In this document: positions 1 through 7,651 of the stretch, in pieces
Numbering within the stretch: the first letter of the stretch is position 1
Layout of the letters: each line of letters starts with the position of its first letter
From: a virus
Strand: one strand, 5' to 3'
DNA length: 27,583 nucleotides
IMG/VR virus record: IMGVR_UViG_3300028920_000224
Coordinates: 1-27,583 of that record
The notes under the pieces: model-generated
Seen by the model: the letters and a program-made list of their open reading frames with translations, nothing else
Databases searched by the model: none
Told to the model about the DNA's origin: nothing
Position numbers and translations under genes: made by a program

Positions 1-2772
1 ACCGTTCGGCGCATCTACGCCAAGGCCCGAGTGTCGTACACAGATCCATATTTCAGTGACGGCGTTGAGGCATCCGCATCAGAGACAGGGCGCGGCACCT
101 ATCCAGACCAGACCATGGACAATGTGACAACGCAGGAATATAAGTGGTTTAGCCTGCACGAGAACGACCTGTCAGGCGATTACCATCCACTGCCGGCTAA
201 CCAGGAGATAAGTGTCGGCTGGTGGAGTGCGACTTTGTGCAGCGGTGCTGGGGTATTCATATCGCCCCCTGTCCTGACCATCACGCACTCGGCGCGAACT
301 GTGTCCGACCTGCTAGTGGTGGGCGATGACAAGCTGGGCGAGTATCCGACTTGGTTCGTTATAAGGCTGTACTCCGAGGGGGATGTGCTACAGCACACCG
401 AGGCAGTCAACACCGGCAGCTCTGTGACGTGGTCCAAGAGCATAACGCCAGTGCCAGACATCGTAAAGCAGACACTGACCATTACCAAGTGGAACCAGCC
501 GAATGCCGTGGCGAAGATAGCCCAATTTTACACATCTGTAGAGCAGACGTACTACTCTGAGGATGGCGACATCGTGGATTTGCAAGTGCTGGAGGAACGT
601 GAGTTCGTGGGCACTACGATACCACAGGGCAATGTCTCATCTAATGAGCTGGTGCTGCGGCTAAACAACTCAGACCACGCGTTCTCACCCGGGAACTACG
701 CCAGCCCGCTATATGGTGAGCTGCTAAACAACCGGGCCATCAGGGCCTGGCTGGGCGTGGACATGGTACCGTCTGGCGTGCGTGTTTGGTACCCGCTGGG
801 CACGTTCTACTCCCGAGATTGGAACGCCCCAGAAGATGAAATTTGGGCAGAAGTGCGCGGATACGATGCCCTAGACCGCCTGAAGCAGACGGAGTTCTCT
901 GTGTCTGAAGTCTATGAGGATATCACTCTGCATGACCTCGCTGTGATAGTGTTCAGTGACGCGGGGCTGACAGCTGCAGACTACAACATCGACACAGCCC
1001 TAGACACTGCTGCGCACACCGTGGCGTATGCATGGTTTGACACCATGTCGCACCGGGAAGCGCTGCGCAGAATTGCTGCGGCCGCGCTTGGGCAGCTGTA
1101 TTGCGACAGAGACGGCATCATCCAACTGGTCATTTACACGGTGCCGGCGGCCACCAGCCAGGACTGGGAGTATACACTAGACAATAGTTGGCGTGTGGAC
1201 CACCCACTGGCATGGTCCGAAATGATTAACTCTGTGCAGGCCAGGGCCAAGCCTCGCACGCCATCTGCGGAACAGGACATCTGCATAGACACCGAAGAGT
1301 TTACTGTGCCGGCCGGAGACACCACCACCAGAACACATTTCTTCACGTTCTCACCCTGCGTCGATGTGGTAGATCCGCTGGTGTTTGTCAACCCGGGCGG
1401 TAACGTAGTGCTAGATGACATGACCATTTATGCGTGGGGTGTGCTCGCCACATATAGCAATGCAACCGGTGGAGATGAGACGGTTACTAGTGTGACGATA
1501 CGGGGCAAGACCCTGGAGCTAGAGGGTGGTAGCATAGTAGAGGTTGAGGACGCGGCCAGCATAGCATCGAATAGCAGACAGTCGCTGTCGGAGCCGGTGG
1601 AGAGCGAGTTCTGGCAGACCAACGCCCAGGCGCTAGCAGCGGCGACATCTCTGCTGGCCACATACAAGGACCCGCGCCGAGACGTACAAATCATAGCTCG
1701 GGGCAACCCGGCATCTCACATCGGCGACAGAGTGAAAGCGCCTGCGTACAAAGACATAGTTGTCAGCGAGTACGCGGTGCTGTCTAACGATATTAGGTAC
1801 GACGGCGGGCTGGAGGTGTCAGTGCACGCCCAGCTGGTAGCTGGCGGCGCCAGCAGGTACAAGAAGTCGATTGATGCCGGCGTCGGTGCGGGTGCCGACA
1901 TAGACCTCCACGAGATCAATGTGCGCAGGACAGTGTCGGGTGCGGCTAGCGCGGCAGCAGGCGTGTCACGGGCTGTAGCAAAGGGGGTCGTGGCGAATGT
2001 GGCGGCAGCACCGTCTGTGGACGCCCACCCGGATGCCAGATATAGGACCATCGTGGGCGGCGTTGCTGTGGGCGGGTCGGTGGGAATGGTACCGTCTATC
2101 TGGCGCAAGCCAATATCGGCCAATGTCGGCGTGGCTGCCTCAGTATCTCGGGAGGCTGATGTTACCATATTGAGCGAGGCAGGGGATGGATACGTCGGTC
2201 TCTATGGCGTTGCAGCAGGCAGCTGGTCTATCGCAGTAGACGCCGCAGCGGGCAATGAGATGGACGTGGCCGGCAATGACTTGATGGTCATGGCCCACCT
2301 TTCTTCCAATGCATACTTCCGCAGGTCATATATTTACTTTAAGACATCAGACGCTGATACAGGCATAGACCCGGGCCAGTCTATCGACACAGTTACCCTG
2401 AAGATCTACATCAACACATATTTCACCCAGGTAGGGGGCAGCAAGCCGCACCTGTGCTTGTTCGAGGACATGCCCACCAAGCCTGCTGAGTATGGGGGCA
2501 ACCCGGCACTGAGCCAGCTAGACTACAATAAGTCTGGGTATGTCCAGATCGAAGAAAAGACAGACGCGGACCTTGGGTCTACGGCGTATGGCAACGACCC
2601 GGCGCCGCGCGGGTGGCATTCGTTTGACATACCTGTCGGGTATCTCAACCGCAGCGGCATGACGAAGTTTATGCTGGCGACCCAGGAGAACTCTACATCG
2701 TTCTCGCGGAGCATTACAATGGACTCGGGCAACGGCACCAACCCGCCCCGATTGGAAATAGAGACTGCATAG
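1..2772 (+). CDS. Tail-tip/baseplate-like structural protein, 5' end outside window
   Basis: The reading frame is open from base 1. The first possible start in the window is a GTG at 31 with no ribosome-binding site, so the gene most likely begins upstream; about 923 codons are visible. The first 600 residues resemble siphophage tail-hub/tip proteins: there is a stretch with PLGTFYSRDW followed by GYDALDRLK and then a helical region, a pattern I know from such proteins. Residues about 630-710 are Ala/Gly/Val-rich with four degenerate repeats of about 20 residues. The last 190 residues look like a beta-rich DNRLRE-type or carbohydrate-binding-like domain (RSYIYFKTS, then VTLKIYINTYF), suited to surface binding. 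It is followed after 9 bases by fibre-like genes, which supports a distal-tail role. The family assignment is from memory of patterns, not a search; a structural tail role is likely, the exact part is not certain. Confidence 0.75.
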   Translation, partial: TVRRIYAKARVSYTDPYFSDGVEASASETGRGTYPDQTMDNVTTQEYKWFSLHENDLSGDYHPLPANQEISVGWWSATLCSGAGVFISPPVLTITHSARTVSDLLVVGDDKLGEYPTWFVIRLYSEGDVLQHTEAVNTGSSVTWSKSITPVPDIVKQTLTITKWNQPNAVAKIAQFYTSVEQTYYSEDGDIVDLQVLEEREFVGTTIPQGNVSSNELVLRLNNSDHAFSPGNYASPLYGELLNNRAIRAWLGVDMVPSGVRVWYPLGTFYSRDWNAPEDEIWAEVRGYDALDRLKQTEFSVSEVYEDITLHDLAVIVFSDAGLTAADYNIDTALDTAAHTVAYAWFDTMSHREALRRIAAAALGQLYCDRDGIIQLVIYTVPAATSQDWEYTLDNSWRVDHPLAWSEMINSVQARAKPRTPSAEQDICIDTEEFTVPAGDTTTRTHFFTFSPCVDVVDPLVFVNPGGNVVLDDMTIYAWGVLATYSNATGGDETVTSVTIRGKTLELEGGSIVEVEDAASIASNSRQSLSEPVESEFWQTNAQALAAATSLLATYKDPRRDVQIIARGNPASHIGDRVKAPAYKDIVVSEYAVLSNDIRYDGGLEVSVHAQLVAGGASRYKKSIDAGVGAGADIDLHEINVRRTVSGAASAAAGVSRAVAKGVVANVAAAPSVDAHPDARYRTIVGGVAVGGSVGMVPSIWRKPISANVGVAASVSREADVTILSEAGDGYVGLYGVAAGSWSIAVDAAAGNEMDVAGNDLMVMAHLSSNAYFRRSYIYFKTSDADTGIDPGQSIDTVTLKIYINTYFTQVGGSKPHLCLFEDMPTKPAEYGGNPALSQLDYNKSGYVQIEEKTDADLGSTAYGNDPAPRGWHSFDIPVGYLNRSGMTKFMLATQENSTSFSRSITMDSGNGTNPPRLEIETA

Positions 2773-2781
2773 GAGGACAAA

Positions 2782-3261
2782 ATGGCGTGGACGGCGCCGA
2801 AGGTTGATTGGGACGCTGCAGATGGGGTGCTATATTCGGACCTAAATGAAATAGGCGAGAACTTGGTATACCTAAAGGCACACGCAGACCAGGAGAGTGG
2901 GGTGCATGGGTCAACGTCTGCAGCCACCCCTAGCAAGTTGGTAGAGAGGGACGCAGATGGGCGGGCAAAATTCGCTGCACCCGATGCAGAGGATGACGTG
3001 GCGCTAAAATCCAATGTGACGTCAGAGGCCACCACCCGGGCGGCTGCAGACGCTGCGTTGCAAGCGGCCATCGACCTTATAAACGGGGCGACTGGCATGA
3101 TGCCGATAGCGGGTGGCACGTTCACTGGCCCGGTTGTGATGTCGGCGCCAGACACTAGCTACACCACTGCACTGGGGCGCAACATTAAATTGCTGACGTC
3201 GGTGCCCGCGCTGGGCGACCTGGCGAACGGGGAAATCGCATTTGTCTATGAGGTGCCGTAA
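2782..3261 (+). CDS. Small tail-fibre-like protein
   Basis: 159 residues, start ATG preceded by AGGAGGACAAA, 9 bases after the tail-tip gene. The N-terminal 40 residues (DWDAADGVLYSDLNEIGENL) are like the segment with which many phage fibre or baseplate wedge-like proteins begin. Next comes GVHGSTSAATPSKLVERDADGRAKFAAP, split here as GVHGSTSAATPSKLV and ERDADGRAKF, a motif commonly repeated in phage fibre shafts. The middle is an alanine-rich helix (about 75-100) and the C-terminus is a short beta-like tail. No enzymatic motif is seen. The stop codon overlaps the start of the beta-propeller gene by one base (TAATG), so the two are translationally coupled and probably work together at the tail tip. 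Annotation as fibre is by motif and position. Confidence 0.65.
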   Translation: MAWTAPKVDWDAADGVLYSDLNEIGENLVYLKAHADQESGVHGSTSAATPSKLVERDADGRAKFAAPDAEDDVALKSNVTSEATTRAAADAALQAAIDLINGATGMMPIAGGTFTGPVVMSAPDTSYTTALGRNIKLLTSVPALGDLANGEIAFVYEVP

Positions 3262-4352
3262 TGGCTGAGGGCAAATTTGTAAGAGTGAACGACACCATAT
3301 GCCCGGTTGTGGGTGAATACGCCCGGGTAAATGATGCTATTGTGCCGATCAACACCAACGTAGCTAGAGTAAATGACGCCCTGGTTCAGGTGGGCGTGGG
3401 GCTAGTTAAGCTGTTCGTTACAGAGCAGGTGTCAGACAGGCTATATGGCATCGATGATGACGAGGCAAACCTTGACGGCTGGCCAGTGTACGGCAGCGGC
3501 AAGTATGCTGACCCGTCAGATGTGGCGTGCGACGCAGACGGCAATTCGTACTGGGCCTGCGATGCTCACGTATATAAGATAGCCGAGGACGGCACGGAGA
3601 CCTGGGACTATTCTGGTTTCGGCTATCCCGTACTGTCTATATGTGTAGATGCAGACGGCTATGTCTATGCGGGCGATTACGCAGGCGTGGTGAAATGCTT
3701 CAACGGCAATTTGTCCCCGGGCGACCCTGGGTTCGAAGTGTGGAGCACCAGCATTGGGGTGGGCACGTGTAACTGCCTGGCCATCGACTACAGCGAGGGC
3801 AGGCTCTATGCCGGATTCTCATTTGGTGCCCAGGGCAGAGTATATAGGATAGTGTCGTCCAACGGCAATGCGGCTGTGGCGTTCACAACCAGCACCACAC
3901 ATGGAGAAGTGCTGGGGTTGGGCATCGATGAAGATACGCCGTCCCTCTACTTGGGTACATCCAACGGGTATGTGCTCAAGGCAAGCACGGCCGGATACTA
4001 CTATTGGGGTAGCGGGTCGCCCCGCGGCGGGGAGATAAACTGCGTGCGGGTAGGCCACGGTGGGTACGGATACTGCGTGCGTGGGTCAGAGAGGTATGTG
4101 GAGAAGTTTGCTTTGAACGACGGCAGCAACGAGTGGAGTATAAGGCCCGCTGCTGGCCCGGTTGCACGATCTGTGGCCGTTGATCAATTCGGCCACGTAT
4201 GGGCCACATTCCAGGTGGCAGGGTCGTCTGCCCACAACAAAGTGAGGCGGTATAACTCAGCCGGAGTTGAGCAGTGGGATTGGCAGCCATATTTGACGGC
4301 GCAAATGTACGGCATGGCCGTCAAGCCTGGCATAAAAGCGGCTGGATTTTAG
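3261..4352 (+). CDS. Tail-associated seven-bladed beta-propeller protein
   Basis: 363 residues starting at an ATG that overlaps the previous stop. The first 48 residues hold three tandem copies of a 15-16 residue unit built on (F/A)xRVND(T/A)I(C/V)P, probably a trimerisation or docking segment. The remaining 310 residues show six clear repeats of about 40 residues, each with a pattern like S(I/V)xVDADGYVYAG followed by VxKxF and often a Trp (EWS, TWDY, QWDW). A seventh blade may be formed by the C-terminal MYGMAVKPG pairing with LYGIDDDE near residue 70, as in NHL/PQQ/WD-type propellers. There is no signal peptide, so it is a virion rather than a secreted protein. Position after the fibre gene suggests receptor or glycan recognition. 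No catalytic motif is visible; the ligand cannot be deduced. Confidence 0.7.
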   Translation: MAEGKFVRVNDTICPVVGEYARVNDAIVPINTNVARVNDALVQVGVGLVKLFVTEQVSDRLYGIDDDEANLDGWPVYGSGKYADPSDVACDADGNSYWACDAHVYKIAEDGTETWDYSGFGYPVLSICVDADGYVYAGDYAGVVKCFNGNLSPGDPGFEVWSTSIGVGTCNCLAIDYSEGRLYAGFSFGAQGRVYRIVSSNGNAAVAFTTSTTHGEVLGLGIDEDTPSLYLGTSNGYVLKASTAGYYYWGSGSPRGGEINCVRVGHGGYGYCVRGSERYVEKFALNDGSNEWSIRPAAGPVARSVAVDQFGHVWATFQVAGSSAHNKVRRYNSAGVEQWDWQPYLTAQMYGMAVKPGIKAAGF

Positions 4353-4360
4353 GAGAAGCA

Positions 4361-4672
4361 ATGGACAAACCTGTAACTGAGGCACTCTGTAAGGCGCGGA
4401 CTGAAACAATGACCACCAAACTAGACGCCATCGCGCAAGACGCGGCGCTGTCCCGAGAAGTGGGTGGCAAGATCATGCGCAGGCTGTTCGAGGGCAATGG
4501 AGTAGAGGCCCTCGATGTGCAAATCCAGCGCAACACTGAGTATCGCGTGCGAGAGGCAGACAGGGCAGAGGCGCGCCGCAGGTTTGAATGGGCGCGGAAG
4601 CTCGGGTGGGCCACAGCGGGGATGGGCTGGTTGGTTGCCGTGCTCCTGTGGTGGCTGTCCCAAACCTTGTGA
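4361..4672 (+). CDS. Small phage protein with one C-terminal membrane helix
   Basis: 103 residues. I chose the ATG at 4361 because TTTTAGGAGAAGCA precedes it; an in-frame ATG at 4274 would overlap the propeller gene by 79 bases. Residues 1-75 are charged and helical, Arg/Glu-rich, and likely a coiled coil. Residues 78-100 form a hydrophobic helix (GMGWLVAVLLWWLSQ). This amphipathic-helix-plus-C-terminal-anchor layout resembles XhlA/haemolysin-type lysis accessory proteins and some holin-like proteins, and the place just after tail genes fits a lysis role. There is no recognisable endolysin next to it in this window, so the lysis function is inference only. It could equally be a membrane-anchored accessory of the neighbouring envelope block. 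Confidence 0.6.
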   Translation: MDKPVTEALCKARTETMTTKLDAIAQDAALSREVGGKIMRRLFEGNGVEALDVQIQRNTEYRVREADRAEARRRFEWARKLGWATAGMGWLVAVLLWWLSQTL

Positions 4673-4719
4673 CGAGGTGTGCCCCGGGTGTTTAATGCAG
4701 GCAGTAGGGAGGTGAAATC

Positions 4720-4929
4720 ATGGGAGTTAGTAAGCTACTCAGGTCGATTTTGGCATCGCTGACGAAGAAGTTGCTGTTGGTTGGCGCAGTTCTCGCAGTT
4801 TGGGTGCTAAGATCTATTTTGCCAGAGGGTGTTGCATGGGCAGCAGCCAGAATGATATTGGGTCTGAACAGCGAGTATGCCGGCAGGGAAAAATGGCTAA
4901 TCGCGTACTGGACTGGGAACGAGGAGTGA
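4720..4929 (+). CDS. Small membrane protein, possible holin-like
   Basis: 69 residues, strong site GGGAGGTGAAATC before the ATG. The N-terminus is basic (KLLRSILASLTKK), followed by a hydrophobic helix at about 17-34 (LLLVGAVLAVWVLRSIL) and a second, weaker hydrophobic stretch AWAARMILGL-like at 38-50. The C-terminus is polar and acidic. It is followed after 4 bases by the lipoprotein gene. Size and topology would allow a holin, an antiholin or a small inner-membrane partner of the lipoprotein; no family-specific motif is seen. The base use resembles its neighbours. Confidence is in the gene being real rather than in any function. Confidence 0.55.
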   Translation: MGVSKLLRSILASLTKKLLLVGAVLAVWVLRSILPEGVAWAAARMILGLNSEYAGREKWLIAYWTGNEE

Positions 4930-4933
4930 CGGC

Positions 4934-5998
4934 ATGGAGACGCGAAGAACAACCAGGGCCGTGCTATTGTTATTGACTCTGGTGCTCGCAGTGGGCCTGG
5001 CCGGCTGTGAGCTAATAAGCAACTTGGTAACACCGGGCGGGGGAGATCCTGTTCCCCTGGAGGTGTTCTTGGTTATACGGGGGCAGCGGGTGGTGTCTGC
5101 CCGTGAGCATCCGGTTGACGCATTGGGCGGCCTGCCTGTTGGTGTTTGGGCGTCTGAGGCCTGCTACATTGACTGGGGCGACGGGTCGCCAGTGAGTGAG
5201 CTGCTCGCTGCCGGCGAGACACCGCACCTGTACCTGCGGCAGGGGGAATACGATATACGGTGTTGGACGGACCCGGATGGTGGCGGGTGGCGCGAGGCCA
5301 CCCTGTCGCTAGATGTCACTAACATGAACCCGGTCATCGGGCGCTATTTCTGTTCCGACCCGACCCTGTCCTGGAGGCAGAACCTTAGCGTGTGGCTCAA
5401 TGCGCACGTTGGGGGATGCAACGGCGCCACGGGCGAGTATCTATACGACTGGGGCATGATGGACCCAGATGGAGACGAGACCAGGGTGCGCTGGAACGTG
5501 GATCTAGTACAAGAGATCCTGGTGGATGGCGCGGTGGTGCGGTATGAGTTTGTTGAATCGTGGACCGTGTTTAGTGGCCACGACCGCTCTGTGATATCGA
5601 ACAAATGGGCCGACGTGTGGGCCATATGGTTGCAGGTCGGCTATGCGGGGGCGCTGGCACCGTTCCCATTCTTAACCGTTCCCTACGACTCGTTGGTGCC
5701 AGAGTATCGTGACGAATCGGTGTGGGGCGAGCTGGGCATTAAAGACTGGGGCGGGCCGGATTGGCCCGATTGCGGCGACTGCGACGACCCGGAGGAGCCG
5801 GACCCAGATCCCGAGCCAGACCCCGAGGAGGAGAGGGGCGCGTGCCTGATGCGCGTCAAACAAGAGGTAATGGACCGATGGGGTGGCTATAAACACCAAA
5901 TTTGGTTCATACCGTTAAACGGATGCACGGCCGGGTGTCAAACGGCACCGCCGGCGTTGCCGCCGGTCGTCGGCCCGGGCATTCCGTGTGGGCAGTAA
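4934..5998 (+). CDS. Phage-encoded lipoprotein with PKD-like domain
   Basis: 354 residues. The N-terminus is a typical lipoprotein signal: basic METRRTTR, hydrophobic 9-21, then the lipobox LAGC with Cys25 as the lipidated residue. Residues about 40-120 resemble a PKD-type beta-sandwich: ACYIDWGDGSPV, then TPHLYLRQGEYDIRCW matches the WGDG...Y..G.Y pattern of that fold. A second beta-rich region follows to about 275. Next comes a rigid acidic Pro/Asp/Glu linker (DPEEPDPDPEPDPEEE) and a Cys-containing C-terminal module (GCTAGC, PCGQ), so disulfides are likely. The protein should sit on a membrane facing the periplasm or the cell exterior. Neighbours are a small membrane protein and a secreted barrel-like protein. 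Function unknown; superinfection exclusion, as with other phage lipoproteins, is a reasonable hypothesis. Confidence 0.75.
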   Translation: METRRTTRAVLLLLTLVLAVGLAGCELISNLVTPGGGDPVPLEVFLVIRGQRVVSAREHPVDALGGLPVGVWASEACYIDWGDGSPVSELLAAGETPHLYLRQGEYDIRCWTDPDGGGWREATLSLDVTNMNPVIGRYFCSDPTLSWRQNLSVWLNAHVGGCNGATGEYLYDWGMMDPDGDETRVRWNVDLVQEILVDGAVVRYEFVESWTVFSGHDRSVISNKWADVWAIWLQVGYAGALAPFPFLTVPYDSLVPEYRDESVWGELGIKDWGGPDWPDCGDCDDPEEPDPDPEPDPEEERGACLMRVKQEVMDRWGGYKHQIWFIPLNGCTAGCQTAPPALPPVVGPGIPCGQ

Positions 5999-6016
5999 CC
6001 GGACAAGGAGGATGCA

Positions 6017-6655
6017 ATGAAACGAATGTTATTGGTATTGTCGCTGTTTTGCGCGCTGGCCCTGATGGCCGCGCCAGTGGCCGCAGGCCCCGACCTGCAC
6101 GTGAAGTGGATGTACTACGATGGTAGCTCAGTGTTCGCACCGGGCGCCGGCATCTACTGGCTGGGCAGCACACCGTGGGGCTTCATGGTGGAGCACTCGT
6201 TTGTCGGGCTAGAGTTTGAATCGGCCGAGAAAGGGTGCGACACGTGCGCCATTGGCGAAGTACGATCTGTCATGAATGGATTCTGGGATGCGCAAGTGCT
6301 ATATGACATCAGCCTTGGTGGCTGCAATCCGGGACCATGCGACAAAGGCAAACTGCGTCTGGGTGTGGGCCTTGGAGTTCCTGCCTACCTCGGCGCCAGT
6401 TCCGTACATGGTGTCCAGTTTGGTGCGCCGGAAGCTGGCATCACCGCAGGCATTGGCTATATCTTCGACATGTTTGACGGCAAGCTGAAGGACTGCGCTG
6501 TCCGGTGGGAGCTGTACTACAACTGGAACCGCAACGACCTGGGGTCAGGCATCTCGGTACATGTTGATATGTTCTCGCTGGGCGATTGGATTCGGGGCCA
6601 TGGGCCTATCGAGCCTGAACCGGAGCCGCTGGCGACCAGAGTCATCGACCTATGA
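6017..6655 (+). CDS. Secreted, possibly outer-membrane beta-barrel-like protein
   Basis: 212 residues with ribosome-binding site AAGGAGGATGCA. The N-terminus is a signal peptide (MKRMLLVLSLFCALALMAAPVAA, split as MKRMLLVLSL and FCALALMAAPVAA) with a likely cleavage after residue 23 and no lipobox Cys. The mature part alternates polar and hydrophobic/aromatic residues in strand-length pieces: HVKWMYYDG, AGIYWLGS, WGFMVEHSFVGLEFE, WDAQVLYDISL, KLRLGVGLGV, EAGITAGIGYIF, CAVRWELYYNW and GISVHVDMFSL. This is how small outer-membrane barrels look. Cys pairs (CDTC; CNPGPC) lie in the presumed loops. The C-terminus (EPEPEPLATRVIDL) does not end in the aromatic residue usual for barrels, so this assignment is tentative. 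Its stop overlaps the next ATG (ATGA). Confidence 0.65.
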   Translation: MKRMLLVLSLFCALALMAAPVAAGPDLHVKWMYYDGSSVFAPGAGIYWLGSTPWGFMVEHSFVGLEFESAEKGCDTCAIGEVRSVMNGFWDAQVLYDISLGGCNPGPCDKGKLRLGVGLGVPAYLGASSVHGVQFGAPEAGITAGIGYIFDMFDGKLKDCAVRWELYYNWNRNDLGSGISVHVDMFSLGDWIRGHGPIEPEPEPLATRVIDL

Positions 6656-6738
6656 CACTGCTGGAGGCGCTGCTCTGGTTGCTGGCAGGTGCAGCGATTG
6701 GGGCACTGCTTGGTCTCCTCGTGACAGGGGCAATCTAA
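6652..6738 (+). CDS. 28-residue single-pass membrane peptide
   Basis: This short gene begins at an ATG sharing bases with the stop of the secreted-protein gene (ATGA), so translation would be coupled. It encodes MTLLEALLWLLAGAAIGALL and a further eight residues ending in TGAI, essentially one hydrophobic helix with a GxxxG-like small-residue pattern (AGAAIGALLG). It is the last gene before a non-coding gap. Tiny membrane peptides of this type are seen among phage lysis regulators and toxin-like proteins, but nothing here identifies a function. The support is the coupling, the uninterrupted hydrophobic composition and the absence of any other gene in the stretch. Confidence 0.5.
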   Translation: MTLLEALLWLLAGAAIGALLGLLVTGAI

Positions 6739-6873
6739 CACACTTCGCGTCACCTCCGAAGTGCACCACGCGAGCGGGGCGGGTCTCAACAGCCTGCCCC
6801 GTTGCGCTATCTCCCATGCGTCCACCCCATAGGGTGGAGACACGCCACCTCACCGGGCCGCACTCCTGTATAC
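6739..6873 (+). promoter_or_regulatory. Non-coding segment with three consecutive hairpins at the end of the late/envelope operon
   Basis: No plausible gene is visible. Three inverted repeats occur in a row: CACTTCG/CGAAGTG (6741-6747 with 6757-6763, 9-base loop); CGGGGCGGG with CCTGCCCCG (6775-6783 with 6793-6801, one G-U pair, 9-base loop); and TCCACCC/GGGTGGA (6821-6827 with 6832-6838, loop CATA). None is followed by a T-run, so they are not classical intrinsic terminators. They may be a factor-dependent termination region or mRNA 3'-end protection, or they may belong to a small RNA. Confidence 0.5.
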
Positions 6874-6902
6874 TTGCACACATCGATGCGATGTGATAAA
6901 AT
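6874..6902 (+). promoter_or_regulatory. Sigma70-type promoter of the early operon
   Basis: TTGCAC at 6874-6879 and TAAAAT at 6897-6902 are separated by 17 bases, a near-consensus bacterial housekeeping promoter. Transcription would start near 6909. The -10 region is embedded in GATAAAATTTGGG, which is nearly identical to the promoter before the replication operon (GATAAAATTTTGG). The predicted leader 6909-6945 can fold (GCAGG with CCTGC, plus an inner GGG/CCC) just ahead of the AGGAGGTG ribosome-binding site. Confidence 0.75.
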
Positions 6903-6954
6903 TTGGGTGCAGGGGAGGGATGGCCCCTAACCTGCCCATCGTAGGAGGTGGGTT

Positions 6955-7299
6955 ATGCGACGATTTACAACAGTATCAGCTTCGGCTGTCAAGCAGTGCA
7001 CCACAGAAACGCCAGGAATGGCCGCAATATACCATGTGCGGCCGGAAGCAGGGCAGCCGCGCTTGGTAGAGCAGTTCGGCGACGACGGCACCGGGATCTA
7101 TGAAATTGGCGGAGGCATGACCGTACAACAGATATCCGTGCACCACGCTGGCGACTACACCATCGCTTGGCCAGAGCTGGCGATGGGCCAAGCGATGGCG
7201 ATACATGTCGGCGGGGAATCCCTCGGCATAGTGGCGGTGTTCGAAACTGGGGAGCGTGTTGACCTGGTCGGCCCAAACGTCTCGGGGGTGTCTCGATGA
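6955..7299 (+). CDS. Hypothetical early protein, first gene of the early operon
   Basis: 114 residues, start ATG preceded by TAGGAGGTGGGTT. I do not recognise the family. The first 20 residues are basic and polar without a signal peptide; the rest is predicted to be beta-rich (GIYEIGGGMTVQQISV, then DYTIAWPEL, MAIHVGG and GIVAVFETG), with no long helices and no conserved Cys. It is the first gene behind the early promoter and strongly expressed by its ribosome-binding site, so a host-takeover or regulatory role is possible, but this is inferred from position only. Its stop overlaps the next start by ATGA. Confidence 0.65.
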   Translation: MRRFTTVSASAVKQCTTETPGMAAIYHVRPEAGQPRLVEQFGDDGTGIYEIGGGMTVQQISVHHAGDYTIAWPELAMGQAMAIHVGGESLGIVAVFETGERVDLVGPNVSGVSR

Positions 7300-7538
7300 G
7301 CGAACGCAAGCTGTGCAAGGCAGACGTGACGGTGTTTACTGGCACTTGGCGAATCTCACATGCGCTTAGCGGCCCGCGCGGCCGTGGCAACTGGGGTTTC
7401 AGGCTGTCTAACAATGTGGGCGCACCTTCGCTGGCTGAGTTCTGGCCCGGGGGGTTGCTGTCGTACACAGAGGCCAAGAAGCGGGCAGTGGCTGAGGCCG
7501 CCAGGATGGGGTTCCTTCATGTTGAGGTGCTGCCATGA
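7296..7538 (+). CDS. Hypothetical small early protein
   Basis: 80 residues, start overlapping the previous stop (ATGA). Two halves are visible: an N-terminal beta-like part (CKADVTVFTGTWRISHAL, then GNWGFRLSN) and a C-terminal helix with YTEAKKRAVAEAARMGF followed by a short strand LHVEVLP. The TWRI...YTEAKKRAVxxA layout is typical of small phage proteins with a beta-beta-beta-alpha arrangement. No catalytic residues, Cys pairs or membrane segments are present. It is linked by ATGA overlaps to both neighbours, so the first four early genes are probably translated as a coupled unit. Function unknown. Confidence 0.65.
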   Translation: MSERKLCKADVTVFTGTWRISHALSGPRGRGNWGFRLSNNVGAPSLAEFWPGGLLSYTEAKKRAVAEAARMGFLHVEVLP

Positions 7539-7651
7539 CCAGAGCGATGCAGCGGGAACTATCGCGGATGGCCTCGGCCGACAGCCTGCGGCCCAAGGCA
7601 CCAGAGGACGAGCTGACCATGCTGGAGCTAATAGAGGAGGTGGCGTCATGA
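7535..7651 (+). CDS. 38-residue hypothetical early peptide
   Basis: This short gene starts at an ATG overlapping the previous stop (ATGA at 7535) and ends at 7651, where its stop in turn overlaps the next ATG. The product is MTRAMQRELSRMASADSLRP followed by 18 mostly acidic residues ending ELIEEVAS. It is predicted to be helical, with a basic first half and an acidic second half. It fills exactly the space between two otherwise non-adjacent genes with ATGA junctions on both sides, which is the best evidence that it is real. Function unknown. Confidence 0.6.
   Translation: MTRAMQRELSRMASADSLRPKAPEDELTMLELIEEVAS

Noticed and set aside
4361-4929. Complete holin/endolysin lysis cassette
   Set aside because: Two small membrane proteins are present but no endolysin or peptidoglycan-hydrolase motif was found in the window.
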